Source of the DNA: Chloroflexota bacterium
GTDB lineage: Bacteria; Chloroflexota; Anaerolineae; UBA1429
Direction: 5' to 3'
Assembly: GCA_012729455.1 (NCBI GenBank)
Contig: JAAYDC010000027.1
Coordinates: 1 to 64,000, forward strand
DNA: 64,000 nucleotides
Shown: positions 27,742 through 37,009 of the stretch, one piece after another
How positions within the stretch are numbered: the first letter of the stretch is position 1
Layout: each line of letters begins with the position of its first letter
Made by a program: the position numbers and the translations under genes
The notes under the pieces: generated by a model
The model's input: the letters and a program-made list of their open reading frames with translations, nothing else
What the model was told of the DNA's origin: nothing
Databases searched by the model: none

Positions 27742-28221
27742 CTAGCGCCGGTACTTGTCGGCGATAGCCGCGGCGATATGCGGCGGAACGAACTCGTCGA
27801 TCGAGCCGCCGGCTTTGGCGACATCCTTGACGATCGTCGAACTGATAAAAGCATATTCCAAACTGGTCATTAAGCAAACCATGTCGAGCTCGGGTGAAAG
27901 CTTGCGGTTCATCAAGGCCATCTGATACTCGAGCTCGAAATCAGAGATCACCCGTAAACCGCGCACGATCACCTGCGCACCCACGCGGTGGCAAAACTCG
28001 ACAGTCAGCTCGTTATAGCGTTCGACGGTAATATTGGGCGTATCCGCCAGGGCACGGCGCGCCAGCTCCAAGCGTTCTTCGACGCTAAAGAGCAACGTCT
28101 TGTTGGGCCGGTCGTAGATGCCGACCACCAGGCGCTCACACAGGCGAGCTGCACGGGTAGCGATATCGATATGCCCGTTATGGATCGGGTCAAAGGTGCC
28201 GGGATACACCGCGACGGTCAT
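27742..28221 (-). CDS. coaD: Phosphopantetheine adenylyltransferase
   Basis: AVYPGTFDPIHNGHIDI, ISSTIVKDVAKAGGSIDEFVP. Confidence 0.97.
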   Translation of the reverse strand: MTVAVYPGTFDPIHNGHIDIATRAARLCERLVVGIYDRPNKTLLFSVEERLELARRALADTPNITVERYNELTVEFCHRVGAQVIVRGLRVISDFELEYQMALMNRKLSPELDMVCLMTSLEYAFISSTIVKDVAKAGGSIDEFVPPHIAAAIADKYRR

Positions 28222-28230
28222 TCTGCGCTC

Positions 28231-30345
28231 CTAGATTTGGATGCCGCTAGTATGCCACAATTCGTGCATTTTAGCAGAAATTGCGATATGCTCTGGCTTG
28301 CAGAGAGCCGGGTCATCCTCCAGGAGCGCCTGAGCGGCACTCCGGGCGCGTTCGAGGGTGGGCAGATCGCTCAGGCTAGCAGCACGCAGCTCTGGTAAGC
28401 CATGCTGGCGCGTGCCGATCATATCGCCCGGCCCGCGCAGCTCGAGGTCCATCTGGGCGATCTCCAACCCGTCGCGGGTGCGTTCGAGCGTTTGCAGGCG
28501 CTCCAACGCTTCCGAAGCGGTATCGCCGATCATCAGGATGCAATAGGATTTGTGCACCCCTCTGCCGACGCGCCCGCGCATCTGGTGCAGCTGCGCCAGG
28601 CCAAAGCGATCGGCGCCCTCGATCAGGATCACACTGGCGTTGGGGATATCGATGCCAACCTCAACCACCGAGGTCGCCACCAGGATATCGAGCTCATGGC
28701 GCTGCATGGCTTGCATGATGCGCTCTTTGTCGTCAGCCTTCATGCGCCCGTGCAGCAACCCCAGGTTCAAGTCCGGAAAGACCTCTTTCTGCAGGCGGCG
28801 ATGCTCCTGCAGCGCAGCCTTCGTATCTCCCTCCGCGTCCTCGTCATCCACGCGCGGGCAGATGATAAACGCCTGGCGCCCCTCGGCCACCTGGCTGCGA
28901 ATAAAGGCATAGATGCGCTCGTAGGAGCTGGCATCCCGCACCCTGGTGAGGATCTCCTGCCGTTCGGCAGGCAGCTCATCCAGGAGTGAGATATCGAGGT
29001 CGCCATAGAGCGTCAGCGCCAGTGAGCGCGGGATGGGTGTGGCACTCATTGCCAGCAGATGCGGCTGAGCCTCGCCGCCCTTGGCACGCAAACCGGCACG
29101 TTGACCCACGCCAAAGCGGTGCTGTTCATCCACCACCACCAGGCCAAGGTCATTAAAGCGCACGGTATCCTCCAACAACGCATGCGTGCCGACAAGTACC
29201 TGCGCGCTGCCATCGGCGGCGGCGCGGCGCACCTCGGCTTTGGCGGCCTCACTCATGCTGCCTACCAGTAGCTCACAACGCACCTCGGGGAAGGGCGCCA
29301 GCAGCCGCCGAAACGAGGCCAGGTGTTGTTCGGCAAGGATCGAAGTCGGCGCCATCACAGCCGCCTGCAATCCGTGGCTCACGACACTAAGCACCGCCGC
29401 GGCTGCCACTACCGTCTTGCCAGAGCCCACATCGCCCTGCAGCAGACGGCTCATTGGATGTGGACGTGCCAGGTCGGCGAGGATCTCACCTGTGACGCGC
29501 TTCTGTGCGTTGGTAAGCTCAAAGGGCAGGCTATCCTGGAGGCGTTGGAAGAGGGTATCGTCAACCGGTACTGGCCGGCCTTCCGCCTGGGTGCGCTCGG
29601 CACGGCGCTGCAACATGCCCAGCTGCAGGTAGAGGAACTCTTCAAAGATCAGCCGCGCGCGGGCGGCTCTGAGCGTTTCATCTGAACTGGGATAATGCAC
29701 CTCGGCGAGGGCTTTGCCGATCGGCAGCAGCGCATGGGTACTCCGCAGCGCCTCGGGCAGCGCCTCGGGCAGCTGGGGCGGCACCAGTGTAAGCGCGCTG
29801 TGCGTCCAGCGGCGCATGGCGTGCTGGCCTATCCCTTTGGTAAGGTGATACACTGGCACGATGCGTCCGGTATTAAGCAGGTCTCTGTCGGGGAACTCCC
29901 AATCCGGAGCGATAAAGGCCACGCGTGTGCCGCGCAAGCTGGTGAGACCGCTGACGATTACCTCAGCCCCCTGGCGCAGCTGCTGCAACAGATAAGGCTG
30001 GTTGAACCAGTGGGCCTCGACGCTGCCGGTAGCGTCCTGGATCGTCACACGCGTGATAGAGCGCCGTCCGGGCAGGCGGACTACCTGCGAGCTGGTGATT
30101 GTGCCGGTGACCGTAACACGCTCGTTAACCGCCAGCTGCGCGATGGGTACCAGACGCGAATAATCTTCATAGCGAAATGGAAGATGATACAGCAGGTCCG
30201 CCAGGGTGCGAATGTTGAGGCGTTCGAGCGATTCGGCAGCCGCCTTGCCAATGCCCGGCAAACGCGTGACGGGAGAACCCGGCGCCAATGCAGCGGCTGG
30301 TTGCGTCGCGGCGCGCGGTTTGCGCCTGGTGTTGGTCGTGGACAT
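28231..30345 (-). CDS. recG: ATP-dependent DNA helicase RecG
   Basis: 704 aa; RLLQGDVGSGKTVVA, DEQHRFGVGQRAGL, QMRGRVGRG. Confidence 0.97.
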   Translation of the reverse strand: MSTTNTRRKPRAATQPAAALAPGSPVTRLPGIGKAAAESLERLNIRTLADLLYHLPFRYEDYSRLVPIAQLAVNERVTVTGTITSSQVVRLPGRRSITRVTIQDATGSVEAHWFNQPYLLQQLRQGAEVIVSGLTSLRGTRVAFIAPDWEFPDRDLLNTGRIVPVYHLTKGIGQHAMRRWTHSALTLVPPQLPEALPEALRSTHALLPIGKALAEVHYPSSDETLRAARARLIFEEFLYLQLGMLQRRAERTQAEGRPVPVDDTLFQRLQDSLPFELTNAQKRVTGEILADLARPHPMSRLLQGDVGSGKTVVAAAAVLSVVSHGLQAAVMAPTSILAEQHLASFRRLLAPFPEVRCELLVGSMSEAAKAEVRRAAADGSAQVLVGTHALLEDTVRFNDLGLVVVDEQHRFGVGQRAGLRAKGGEAQPHLLAMSATPIPRSLALTLYGDLDISLLDELPAERQEILTRVRDASSYERIYAFIRSQVAEGRQAFIICPRVDDEDAEGDTKAALQEHRRLQKEVFPDLNLGLLHGRMKADDKERIMQAMQRHELDILVATSVVEVGIDIPNASVILIEGADRFGLAQLHQMRGRVGRGVHKSYCILMIGDTASEALERLQTLERTRDGLEIAQMDLELRGPGDMIGTRQHGLPELRAASLSDLPTLERARSAAQALLEDDPALCKPEHIAISAKMHELWHTSGIQI

Positions 30346-30424
30346 GCGTTTCCTGGTGTTCGAGCACAGTTATTCAACCCGCCGCGGGTTGCTGCGGGAT
30401 ACCAGGCTCGAGATGATTGCGCGC

Positions 30425-31276
30425 CTATTTATCGCGCGCGACGATGCAGAGCGCCTCAGAGCCGGCCAGGCAACCCATCACCGGGCCGTAAACCTCTTCG
30501 CGGATGATATTCCGCGGAAAGTGCGACGCGAGCTGCTCGGTAAACTCACTCGGCAACGGATAAGTGCCGCTCGACAGCACGTCGATGCGCTTGAGGCTGC
30601 CAAATTCACTCACGAAATCGGCCAAACGCTCGTACTGATCACCGCGGTTGCGCTGCAACTGCAGCGGTACGACCTCACCCTCTTCGATCAGCATAACCGG
30701 GCGGTTACCGCTGGCATCTGATACGCTGCGGTACTTGGCTGGCATAAACTCGCTATACAGGGGCTGCTCGTAGTCATTCACATAAAAGGCAAAATAGGTG
30801 TGCGGGATAAGCCCACGCACCAGCTGGGTGATCTGTGCGGCGCTATGTCCCTTCTGGCTGGCCTTGGCCGCCTCGATCACCAGGTCACCCAAGGCGGTCG
30901 AGATCATGCGCGAATCAATCACGGTAATCTGATGGCGCCCCGCCAGGCTTGCCTTGGCCTTGACGGCGTTCTGGTAGGTTTGTCCGAGCTCGGACGACAT
31001 ATGGATCGAGACGATCTCGACATTGCCTTGAGCCAGCTCTCTATAAACCTCGATGAACTCGGCGACGGTCGGCGCGGAAACCCTGGGCTTGGATTTCGCA
31101 GTGCTCATGCGCTCGTGGAACGACTTGCAGCGTAAGTCAGGACAATCATCCACGACCTCGCCATCGACGTGAATATGCAGCGCAACAATCGTTATCTCGT
31201 TGGCCTCAATCTCCTCGCGAGAAAGGTCAGCCGAGCTATCGGTTACGATTATTGTTTTGTGCGCTGCCACTACCAA
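30425..31276 (-). CDS. DegV family (fatty-acid-binding, FakB-like) protein
   Basis: IIVTDSSADLSREEI..., SIHMSSELGQTYQNAVKAK; adjacent to fakA. Confidence 0.85.
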   Translation of the reverse strand: MVVAAHKTIIVTDSSADLSREEIEANEITIVALHIHVDGEVVDDCPDLRCKSFHERMSTAKSKPRVSAPTVAEFIEVYRELAQGNVEIVSIHMSSELGQTYQNAVKAKASLAGRHQITVIDSRMISTALGDLVIEAAKASQKGHSAAQITQLVRGLIPHTYFAFYVNDYEQPLYSEFMPAKYRSVSDASGNRPVMLIEEGEVVPLQLQRNRGDQYERLADFVSEFGSLKRIDVLSSGTYPLPSEFTEQLASHFPRNIIREEVYGPVMGCLAGSEALCIVARDK

Positions 31277-31290
31277 CCTCCAAACAATCG

Positions 31291-32958
31291 CTATTCAAGC
31301 GAAATAATATAAAAGTAGTGCGCTTGACCACCATCCAATACCTCAACAGCCAGCGCAGGATATTTGTTCTGCAGGTCTGCGGCCATCGCCTCAGCCTGCT
31401 CGGCCGTCGTATCTTTGCCGTAATACACGGTTACAAGCTCGTACTTGTCCAGATCCATTTTAGCCATCACCTCGTCGATAACTTGCTCCATCGAGTCGGC
31501 AACGGCGGTAAGATCATCATTTAGCAGCGCGATCAGTTGTCCTTCTTCTACCTTGAAGCCGTTCACCTGCGCGGTTCGGACCGCGCGTGTCACCTCAATC
31601 GTCTCGACATTGTTGCATGCTTCACTCATGGTGGCGGTATTCTCATCAAGATCGGCTTGAAAGTTAAAGGCCAACAGCGCCGCAATCCCCTGCGGGATCG
31701 TCCGGCTGGGCACCACCACCACCTGCCGCGATGCAATCGCTTTGGCTTGTTCAGCCGTCAGAATGATATTTGGGTTATTCGGCAGTACGATTACTTCGTC
31801 CTGACTGAGTGAATCGATCGCCACTAACAGATCCTGCGTCGACGGGTTCATCGTCTGCCCACCGGGTACAACGACACTCACCCCCAGACTGGTGAGCACC
31901 TGGGCAAGGCCATCACCCGAAGCTACTGCCACGATTCCTACCTTGCCGAATGCTGTCTCAGTCGGTTTAATGCTTGGGGGCTGGTTAAAAGCCTCAAACT
32001 GCTCCTGCATGTTTTCGATAATGACGGTAGTTACACGCCCCTGGGTGATGCCGTAACTCAACGCAAGACCTGGATCGTCGCAGTGGACGTGCACTTTGAC
32101 GGCCTGTTCATCGCCCACCACCATGACTGAATCACCAAATTCGGCAATGCGTTCACGGATAGCATTCACATCCAGAGCCTGACCGTGGATGATAAACTGG
32201 GTATCAAAGTTATAGGTCGAATCCTCAAGCACATGGTGCTCGGTGATGACCATGGCTGGTACGACAAGCTCGCGTGTTTCACCCATCATAAAGCGCTTGA
32301 TACCCTCAAGCAAAAAGACAAATCCTTGTCCACCTGCATCGACAACCCCTGCCTCAGCCAGTACTGGCAGCTGCGTGGGTGTTTGTTCCAGAGCATGTTG
32401 CGCTGCCTGCAACGACGCAGTCAGCCAGCCAGCCAGATCAGCACCCTGTGCCACTGCCTGGGTACCGGCTAGTGCCGCCTCGCGCACCACCGTGAGGATG
32501 GTGCCCTCGACCGGTTTCATCACCCCTTTGTAGGCCGTCGCCGAGGCCTCGCTAAGGGCATGCGCTGCTTGTGCGGCGTTGAATTCTTTGTAGCCATCTA
32601 GGCCGCGCGCGAAACCGCGCAGTATCTGCGAGGTGATCACCCCCGAGTTGCCGCGCGCACCCATCAGGGCGCCGTGCGCAACGGCACGCGCCAGCTCAGA
32701 GACACTCGTCCACTCTTGCCCGCGTGCTTCATCCAGAGCTGCCCTGACCGTCAATGCCATGTTGGTGCCGGTATCGCCATCCGGCACAGGGAAGACGTTC
32801 AGCGCATTCACTTGTGCTACATGCACTTCCAGCCAGGTATAGCCAGCCTGCAGTGCGGAGAGCAGGTCAGCCGCTCCGACCAGATCGGGGGTATTCACGG
32901 GCATCGAGTTATCCAAACTATTTCCTCCATCCACGCTGTGGCGCACCGAATCAGTCAT
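31291..32958 (-). CDS. fakA: DAK2/DhaL-domain fatty acid kinase
   Basis: LNVFPVPDGDTGTNMALTVRAA, GARGNSGVITSQILRGF, DAGGQGFVFLLEG. Confidence 0.93.
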   Translation of the reverse strand: MTDSVRHSVDGGNSLDNSMPVNTPDLVGAADLLSALQAGYTWLEVHVAQVNALNVFPVPDGDTGTNMALTVRAALDEARGQEWTSVSELARAVAHGALMGARGNSGVITSQILRGFARGLDGYKEFNAAQAAHALSEASATAYKGVMKPVEGTILTVVREAALAGTQAVAQGADLAGWLTASLQAAQHALEQTPTQLPVLAEAGVVDAGGQGFVFLLEGIKRFMMGETRELVVPAMVITEHHVLEDSTYNFDTQFIIHGQALDVNAIRERIAEFGDSVMVVGDEQAVKVHVHCDDPGLALSYGITQGRVTTVIIENMQEQFEAFNQPPSIKPTETAFGKVGIVAVASGDGLAQVLTSLGVSVVVPGGQTMNPSTQDLLVAIDSLSQDEVIVLPNNPNIILTAEQAKAIASRQVVVVPSRTIPQGIAALLAFNFQADLDENTATMSEACNNVETIEVTRAVRTAQVNGFKVEEGQLIALLNDDLTAVADSMEQVIDEVMAKMDLDKYELVTVYYGKDTTAEQAEAMAADLQNKYPALAVEVLDGGQAHYFYIISLE

Positions 32959-33307
32959 CGCTGCTGATGCGCAGGCCTTGAACGTGGACGTTCACTTCTG
33001 CGACGGGCATCCCCAGGGATTTTTCAACCGCGAACTTGACACTCTGCATGATCATCTGGGCGACCTCTGATATGCGTGTGCCATATTCGATCACAACGTA
33101 CAAGTCGATCGTAATGCGGTTCTCTGAACGGCGTACCACGATGCCGCGATGGTAGCTGCCCTGCTGCAGCACCTCGGCAATGCCATCCACTAGCCTGGTA
33201 GAAGACATCCCCACCACGCCATAGCAGCTCAACACCGCTTGGCTGGCGATGCTGGCGATCGCACGCGGCGATACCTTGATGGTACCTGTGGTTACATTCT
33301 CACTCAT
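32951..33307 (-). CDS. Asp23/Gls24 family envelope stress protein
   Basis: 118 aa; IKVSPRAIASIASQAVLSCYGVVGM, EVNVHVQGLRI. Confidence 0.92.
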   Translation of the reverse strand: MSENVTTGTIKVSPRAIASIASQAVLSCYGVVGMSSTRLVDGIAEVLQQGSYHRGIVVRRSENRITIDLYVVIEYGTRISEVAQMIMQSVKFAVEKSLGMPVAEVNVHVQGLRISSDD

Positions 33308-33368
33308 GTCAGGATCCCTCCTACAGCCACTTGCGCAGTACGTGGCCCCATAGCGCCGAGGTGCCTTT

Positions 33369-33397
33369 TTGGCATGATCAGTGGACTATGGTATCAT
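33369..33397 (+). promoter_or_regulatory. Sigma70-like promoter for rpmB
   Basis: TTGGCA - 17 bp - TATCAT. Confidence 0.6.
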
Positions 33398-33453
33398 ATC
33401 TACCGCTTTATGGGCAAATAAGCTCATACGTAACAAGATGAAAGAGGCACACC

Positions 33454-33639
33454 ATGGCTACCTGTGATATGTGCGGTAAAGGCCCCCAGTTTGGGCATAA
33501 CGTTTCTCACTCCAAGCGCCGGACCAACCGGATGTGGAAGCCCAACATTCAGCCGATGCGCGTGATGATCAACGGTCATACCCGCACTGTAAAGGTGTGC
33601 ACGCGCTGCATTCGCACCCTCAGCAAAACCCAAGTCTGA
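33454..33639 (+). CDS. rpmB: 50S ribosomal protein L28
   Basis: MATCDMCGKGPQFGHNVSHSKRRTNRMWKPNIQ. Confidence 0.97.
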   Translation: MATCDMCGKGPQFGHNVSHSKRRTNRMWKPNIQPMRVMINGHTRTVKVCTRCIRTLSKTQV

Positions 33640-33656
33640 CGACTCTACTATACAAA

Positions 33657-33688
33657 ACAGCCAGCTTGGTTCAGGCTGGCTGTTTTTT
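33657..33688. terminator. Bidirectional intrinsic terminator shared by rpmB and rpe
   Basis: ACAGCCAGC-TTGGTTCAG-GCTGGCTGT TTTTT; A/T tracts both sides. Confidence 0.8.
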
Positions 33689-34396
33689 GATGTTTTCCAA
33701 CGCGGCGCGATAGCTCTGCAGTGCCGTAGCGATCCCCTCAGGGGCAGCAAACAGAGCTGCGCCCATCACCAGAATATTTGCCCCCGCCTGCACCGCCTGT
33801 TCAAGCGTTCCGCGGTTGACCCCGCCATCGATCTCGATGGGCACATCCAAGCCGCGCTCTGCCAGGAGCCCTTTTAGGCGCGTGACCTTGCTGAGGGCAG
33901 CCGGGATCATTTTTTGGCCGCCAAAACCCGGGTTGACGGTCATGATCAGGATCATGCGCACCAGGTACAGCACTTCTTCGATGGCACTCAGCGGGGTAGC
34001 CGGGTTGATCGTCACGGCAGGCAGTGCGCCGGCTTCTTCGATCTGATGCAGGGTGCGCTCCAGATGCGGACACGTTTCGCTGTGCACGATGATTATGTCA
34101 GCGCCAACCTTTGCAAAGGCATCGATGTAGCGCTCGGGCTGTTCGATCATCAGGTGCACGTCCATGGGCAACCTGGTGGAGCGCCGCACTGCCTCCGCCA
34201 CCAGCGGCCCGATGGTGATGTTGGGCACAAAGTGGCCGTCCATCACATCAACATGGATCAAATCGGCGCCAGCCGCCTCGGCAGCCTGCACCTGCTCGCC
34301 AAGGCGCGCAAAGTCAGCCGAGAGGATCGAGGGTGAAATGCGCACACGTGCCTGGTCAGCCAGCACTGCCTCAGCAGATTGCCTAGTCGTCGTCAT
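33671..34396 (-). CDS. rpe: Ribulose-phosphate 3-epimerase
   Basis: ISPSILSADFARLGEQV, IHVDVMDGHFVPNITIGP, MTVNPGFGGQKMI. Confidence 0.97.
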   Translation of the reverse strand: MTTTRQSAEAVLADQARVRISPSILSADFARLGEQVQAAEAAGADLIHVDVMDGHFVPNITIGPLVAEAVRRSTRLPMDVHLMIEQPERYIDAFAKVGADIIIVHSETCPHLERTLHQIEEAGALPAVTINPATPLSAIEEVLYLVRMILIMTVNPGFGGQKMIPAALSKVTRLKGLLAERGLDVPIEIDGGVNRGTLEQAVQAGANILVMGAALFAAPEGIATALQSYRAALENIKKQPA

Positions 34397-35435
34397 CGCT
34401 CAACTCCCTGAAACGTAGTTGGCCGCAGCCGCCGGTTATTTCTTCACCGCGCCGCACCCGGATAGTGGTCGGAATGCGCGCCTCCAGCAACACCGCCTGA
34501 AAATCCAGAATCGCCTCGTCTGACGAACCGCGCCAGGCGCTGCGTTCGGTTGGGTATAGCCCGATCAGATTAACATGGCAAAACAAGCCGCGCAACAACT
34601 CGGCGGTCTCGTAAGCCAGCGCGGGTGAATCGTTGATGCCATCCACCATCACATACTCAAAGGTCACCCGCCGGCTGGTTTTGGAGATGAATTCGTGCAC
34701 CGCTGCGATCACACTGGCCAGCGGATACTTGCGATTGAGCGGAATCAGCTGCGCGCGCAGGGTATCATTGGGGGCGTGCAGCGAGATCGCCAGCTTGATG
34801 CCCAGGTTATCCTCAGCCAGGCGGCGAATGCCCGGCACCACACCGGCCGTCGAAAGGGTGATGCGTCGTGCTCCCATCCCCAGGCCGGCCGGGTCCATAA
34901 TGATGTTCAAAGCCTGGCAAGCCGCCTCATAGTTGAGGAGCGGTTCCCCCATGCCCATCAGCACCACATTGGTCAGCTGGCGCCCCTCCTGCCGAAGTGC
35001 ACGTGCGGCATACAGCACCTGTGCCACCATCTCGCCGGCCGAAAGGTCGCGGATAAAGCCCGCCTGGCCAGTGGCACACAGCACACAGCCCAACGCACAG
35101 CCCACCTGCGATGAGATACACACCGTGTTGCGTTCGGGATAGCGCAGGATGACCGTCTCGATGGTTTGGCCGTCGGCGGCGCGCAAGAGCGCCTTGGTGC
35201 TCGAGCCATCCGCGGCATCGAGGGTTTCGACCACTTGCAGCAGCGGCCAAGACGCAGAAGCTGCCAACTGAGCGCGCAGCCCAGCCGGCAGGTTGTGCAT
35301 CGCAGAATAATCCGCCACTAATGATTTATAGATCCAGCCATAAAGCTGGCCAGCGCGATATGCCGGTTGTTGCCACTCCAGCATCTGCTGGCGTAGCTGG
35401 CCCAGGTCCATCCCGCTAAGCTCAAGGGACGACAT
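34383..35435 (-). CDS. rlmN: 23S rRNA (adenine2503-C2)-methyltransferase
   Basis: radical SAM CALGCVLCATGQ, MGMGEPLLNY, C-terminal CGQL. Confidence 0.96.
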   Translation of the reverse strand: MSSLELSGMDLGQLRQQMLEWQQPAYRAGQLYGWIYKSLVADYSAMHNLPAGLRAQLAASASWPLLQVVETLDAADGSSTKALLRAADGQTIETVILRYPERNTVCISSQVGCALGCVLCATGQAGFIRDLSAGEMVAQVLYAARALRQEGRQLTNVVLMGMGEPLLNYEAACQALNIIMDPAGLGMGARRITLSTAGVVPGIRRLAEDNLGIKLAISLHAPNDTLRAQLIPLNRKYPLASVIAAVHEFISKTSRRVTFEYVMVDGINDSPALAYETAELLRGLFCHVNLIGLYPTERSAWRGSSDEAILDFQAVLLEARIPTTIRVRRGEEITGGCGQLRFRELSDDDD

Positions 35436-36136
35436 TACCGACGCCGCCGTCCAAAGATCAGGAAAAAGTAGTACAACAAGGTCAAGATCGATTGGATTGC
35501 TACTGCCACATAGGTCAGTGCCGCGGCAGTTAGCACCGAACGCACGCCCTGGCGTTCTTCTTCGCCCACGATAGCACCCGAGGCCGTCAGCATCTCCACG
35601 GCGCGGTTGCTGGCATTCAGCTCGACAGGCAGCGTCACCAGGCTAAAGAGCACGGTACACGAGAAGAGCGCCAGTCCCACCCAGGTGAGCGGAGTCATCG
35701 AGAGCACCAGACCAGCAATAAAGATGATCGGACCGACCCATGAACCGATCTGCACTGCCGGCACGATTGCGCTGCGCAGCTTCATCGGGGTATAGCCACT
35801 GGCATCCTGCTGAGCGTGCCCGACTTCGTGCGCCACGATCCCCAGCGCGGCCACCGACGGCGACTGGGCGACGCCCTCAGAGAGAAAGAGCTGCTTGCTG
35901 CGCGGGTCATAATGATCCGAGAGTGTGCCGCGCGTGGTCTGCATCCCGACATTTTGCATGCCCGAATACACGAGCAGATGCTCCGCCGCCTGGGCACCCG
36001 TGATATTGCGCTGGTTGCGCACCTTGGACCACTTCTTATAGGCGCTTTTGACCTTCCATTGGGCATACAAACCCAACAGCAGGGCCGGGAGCGTAAAGAT
36101 ATAGTAGAGTAGATAACCAGAGTGAGAACCGTACAT
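35435..36136 (-). CDS. YugP-type membrane zinc metallopeptidase
   Basis: GIVAHEVGHAQQDASGY; four hydrophobic segments. Confidence 0.9.
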   Translation of the reverse strand: MYGSHSGYLLYYIFTLPALLLGLYAQWKVKSAYKKWSKVRNQRNITGAQAAEHLLVYSGMQNVGMQTTRGTLSDHYDPRSKQLFLSEGVAQSPSVAALGIVAHEVGHAQQDASGYTPMKLRSAIVPAVQIGSWVGPIIFIAGLVLSMTPLTWVGLALFSCTVLFSLVTLPVELNASNRAVEMLTASGAIVGEEERQGVRSVLTAAALTYVAVAIQSILTLLYYFFLIFGRRRR

Positions 36137-36201
36137 ACATTCACCTCCGTGATGCCAGTGACTTTATCACAGCAGCGACCAAGAAACAATGATTCACCGG
36201 C

Positions 36202-36999
36202 TCACAGGCACTTGCGCCACTCCCGCAGCAGAGCAGGGATATCATCAAAGGTAAAATCGGGTTTAATCGGCGAGGCAGCTGCCTCCTGGGGGGTCGTCAC
36301 ACCGGTCATCAGCAAGATCGTCTGCATGCCCAGGCGCTGGCCGCCCAGGATGTCGGTCTCCAGGCGGTCGCCCAGCGAGGCAGCACAGTCGGGCGCCACC
36401 CCCATAGCCGAGAGGGTCTGCGAAAAGATGGCCGGCTCGGGCTTGCCGATCACCAGCGGTGCCTGGTCGCTGGCTGCCTGGATCGCCGCCACGATCGAGC
36501 CAGCCCCCGGCACAATCTCGTCTTCGAGCGGAAAGGTCATGTCGGGGTTGGTGGCGATGAACTGGGCGCCATGCCGGATGGCGATCGTGGCCGTCTTGAG
36601 CTTGTCAAAGGTAATAGTGCGGTCGAGGCCGGCTACTACGTACTGGGCATCCGTGCCAGCCATGGTAAAGCCGCGCCGCTGCATCTCGCGCACTAGCGAA
36701 TCCTCACCCACCACAAACACCCTGGCACCTGCCGGCGCATGCTCTGCCAGGTAGGCCGCTGTTGCCGCGCCGGAAGTCATCACGTGCTCGAGGGTCAGGT
36801 CAATGCCCATGCGGCGCAGTTTCTCCACCACCATCTGCTGGTCGACGGTAGCGTTATTGGTGATTGCCTGGTACTGGATGTTGGCATCGTCTAGAAAACT
36901 AAACAGGTCGGCGGCGCCCGGCAACGCCATGTTGCCGCGGTACAACACACCATCCATGTCGATTAAAAGGGCTTTGATTCGGGTAAGGTCAGCGCGCAT
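36202..36999 (-). CDS. HAD-IIA hydrolase (NagD-like)
   Basis: LLIDMDGVLYRGNMALPGA, AITNNAT, GDRLETDILGGQRLGM. Confidence 0.9.
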   Translation of the reverse strand: MRADLTRIKALLIDMDGVLYRGNMALPGAADLFSFLDDANIQYQAITNNATVDQQMVVEKLRRMGIDLTLEHVMTSGAATAAYLAEHAPAGARVFVVGEDSLVREMQRRGFTMAGTDAQYVVAGLDRTITFDKLKTATIAIRHGAQFIATNPDMTFPLEDEIVPGAGSIVAAIQAASDQAPLVIGKPEPAIFSQTLSAMGVAPDCAASLGDRLETDILGGQRLGMQTILLMTGVTTPQEAAASPIKPDFTFDDIPALLREWRKCL

Positions 37000-37009
37000 A
37001 CATCCTCTC

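Noticed and set aside
30413-30442. GCGCGC inverted repeat at the degV stop codon
   Set aside because: Short GC-only arms expected by chance at this base composition.
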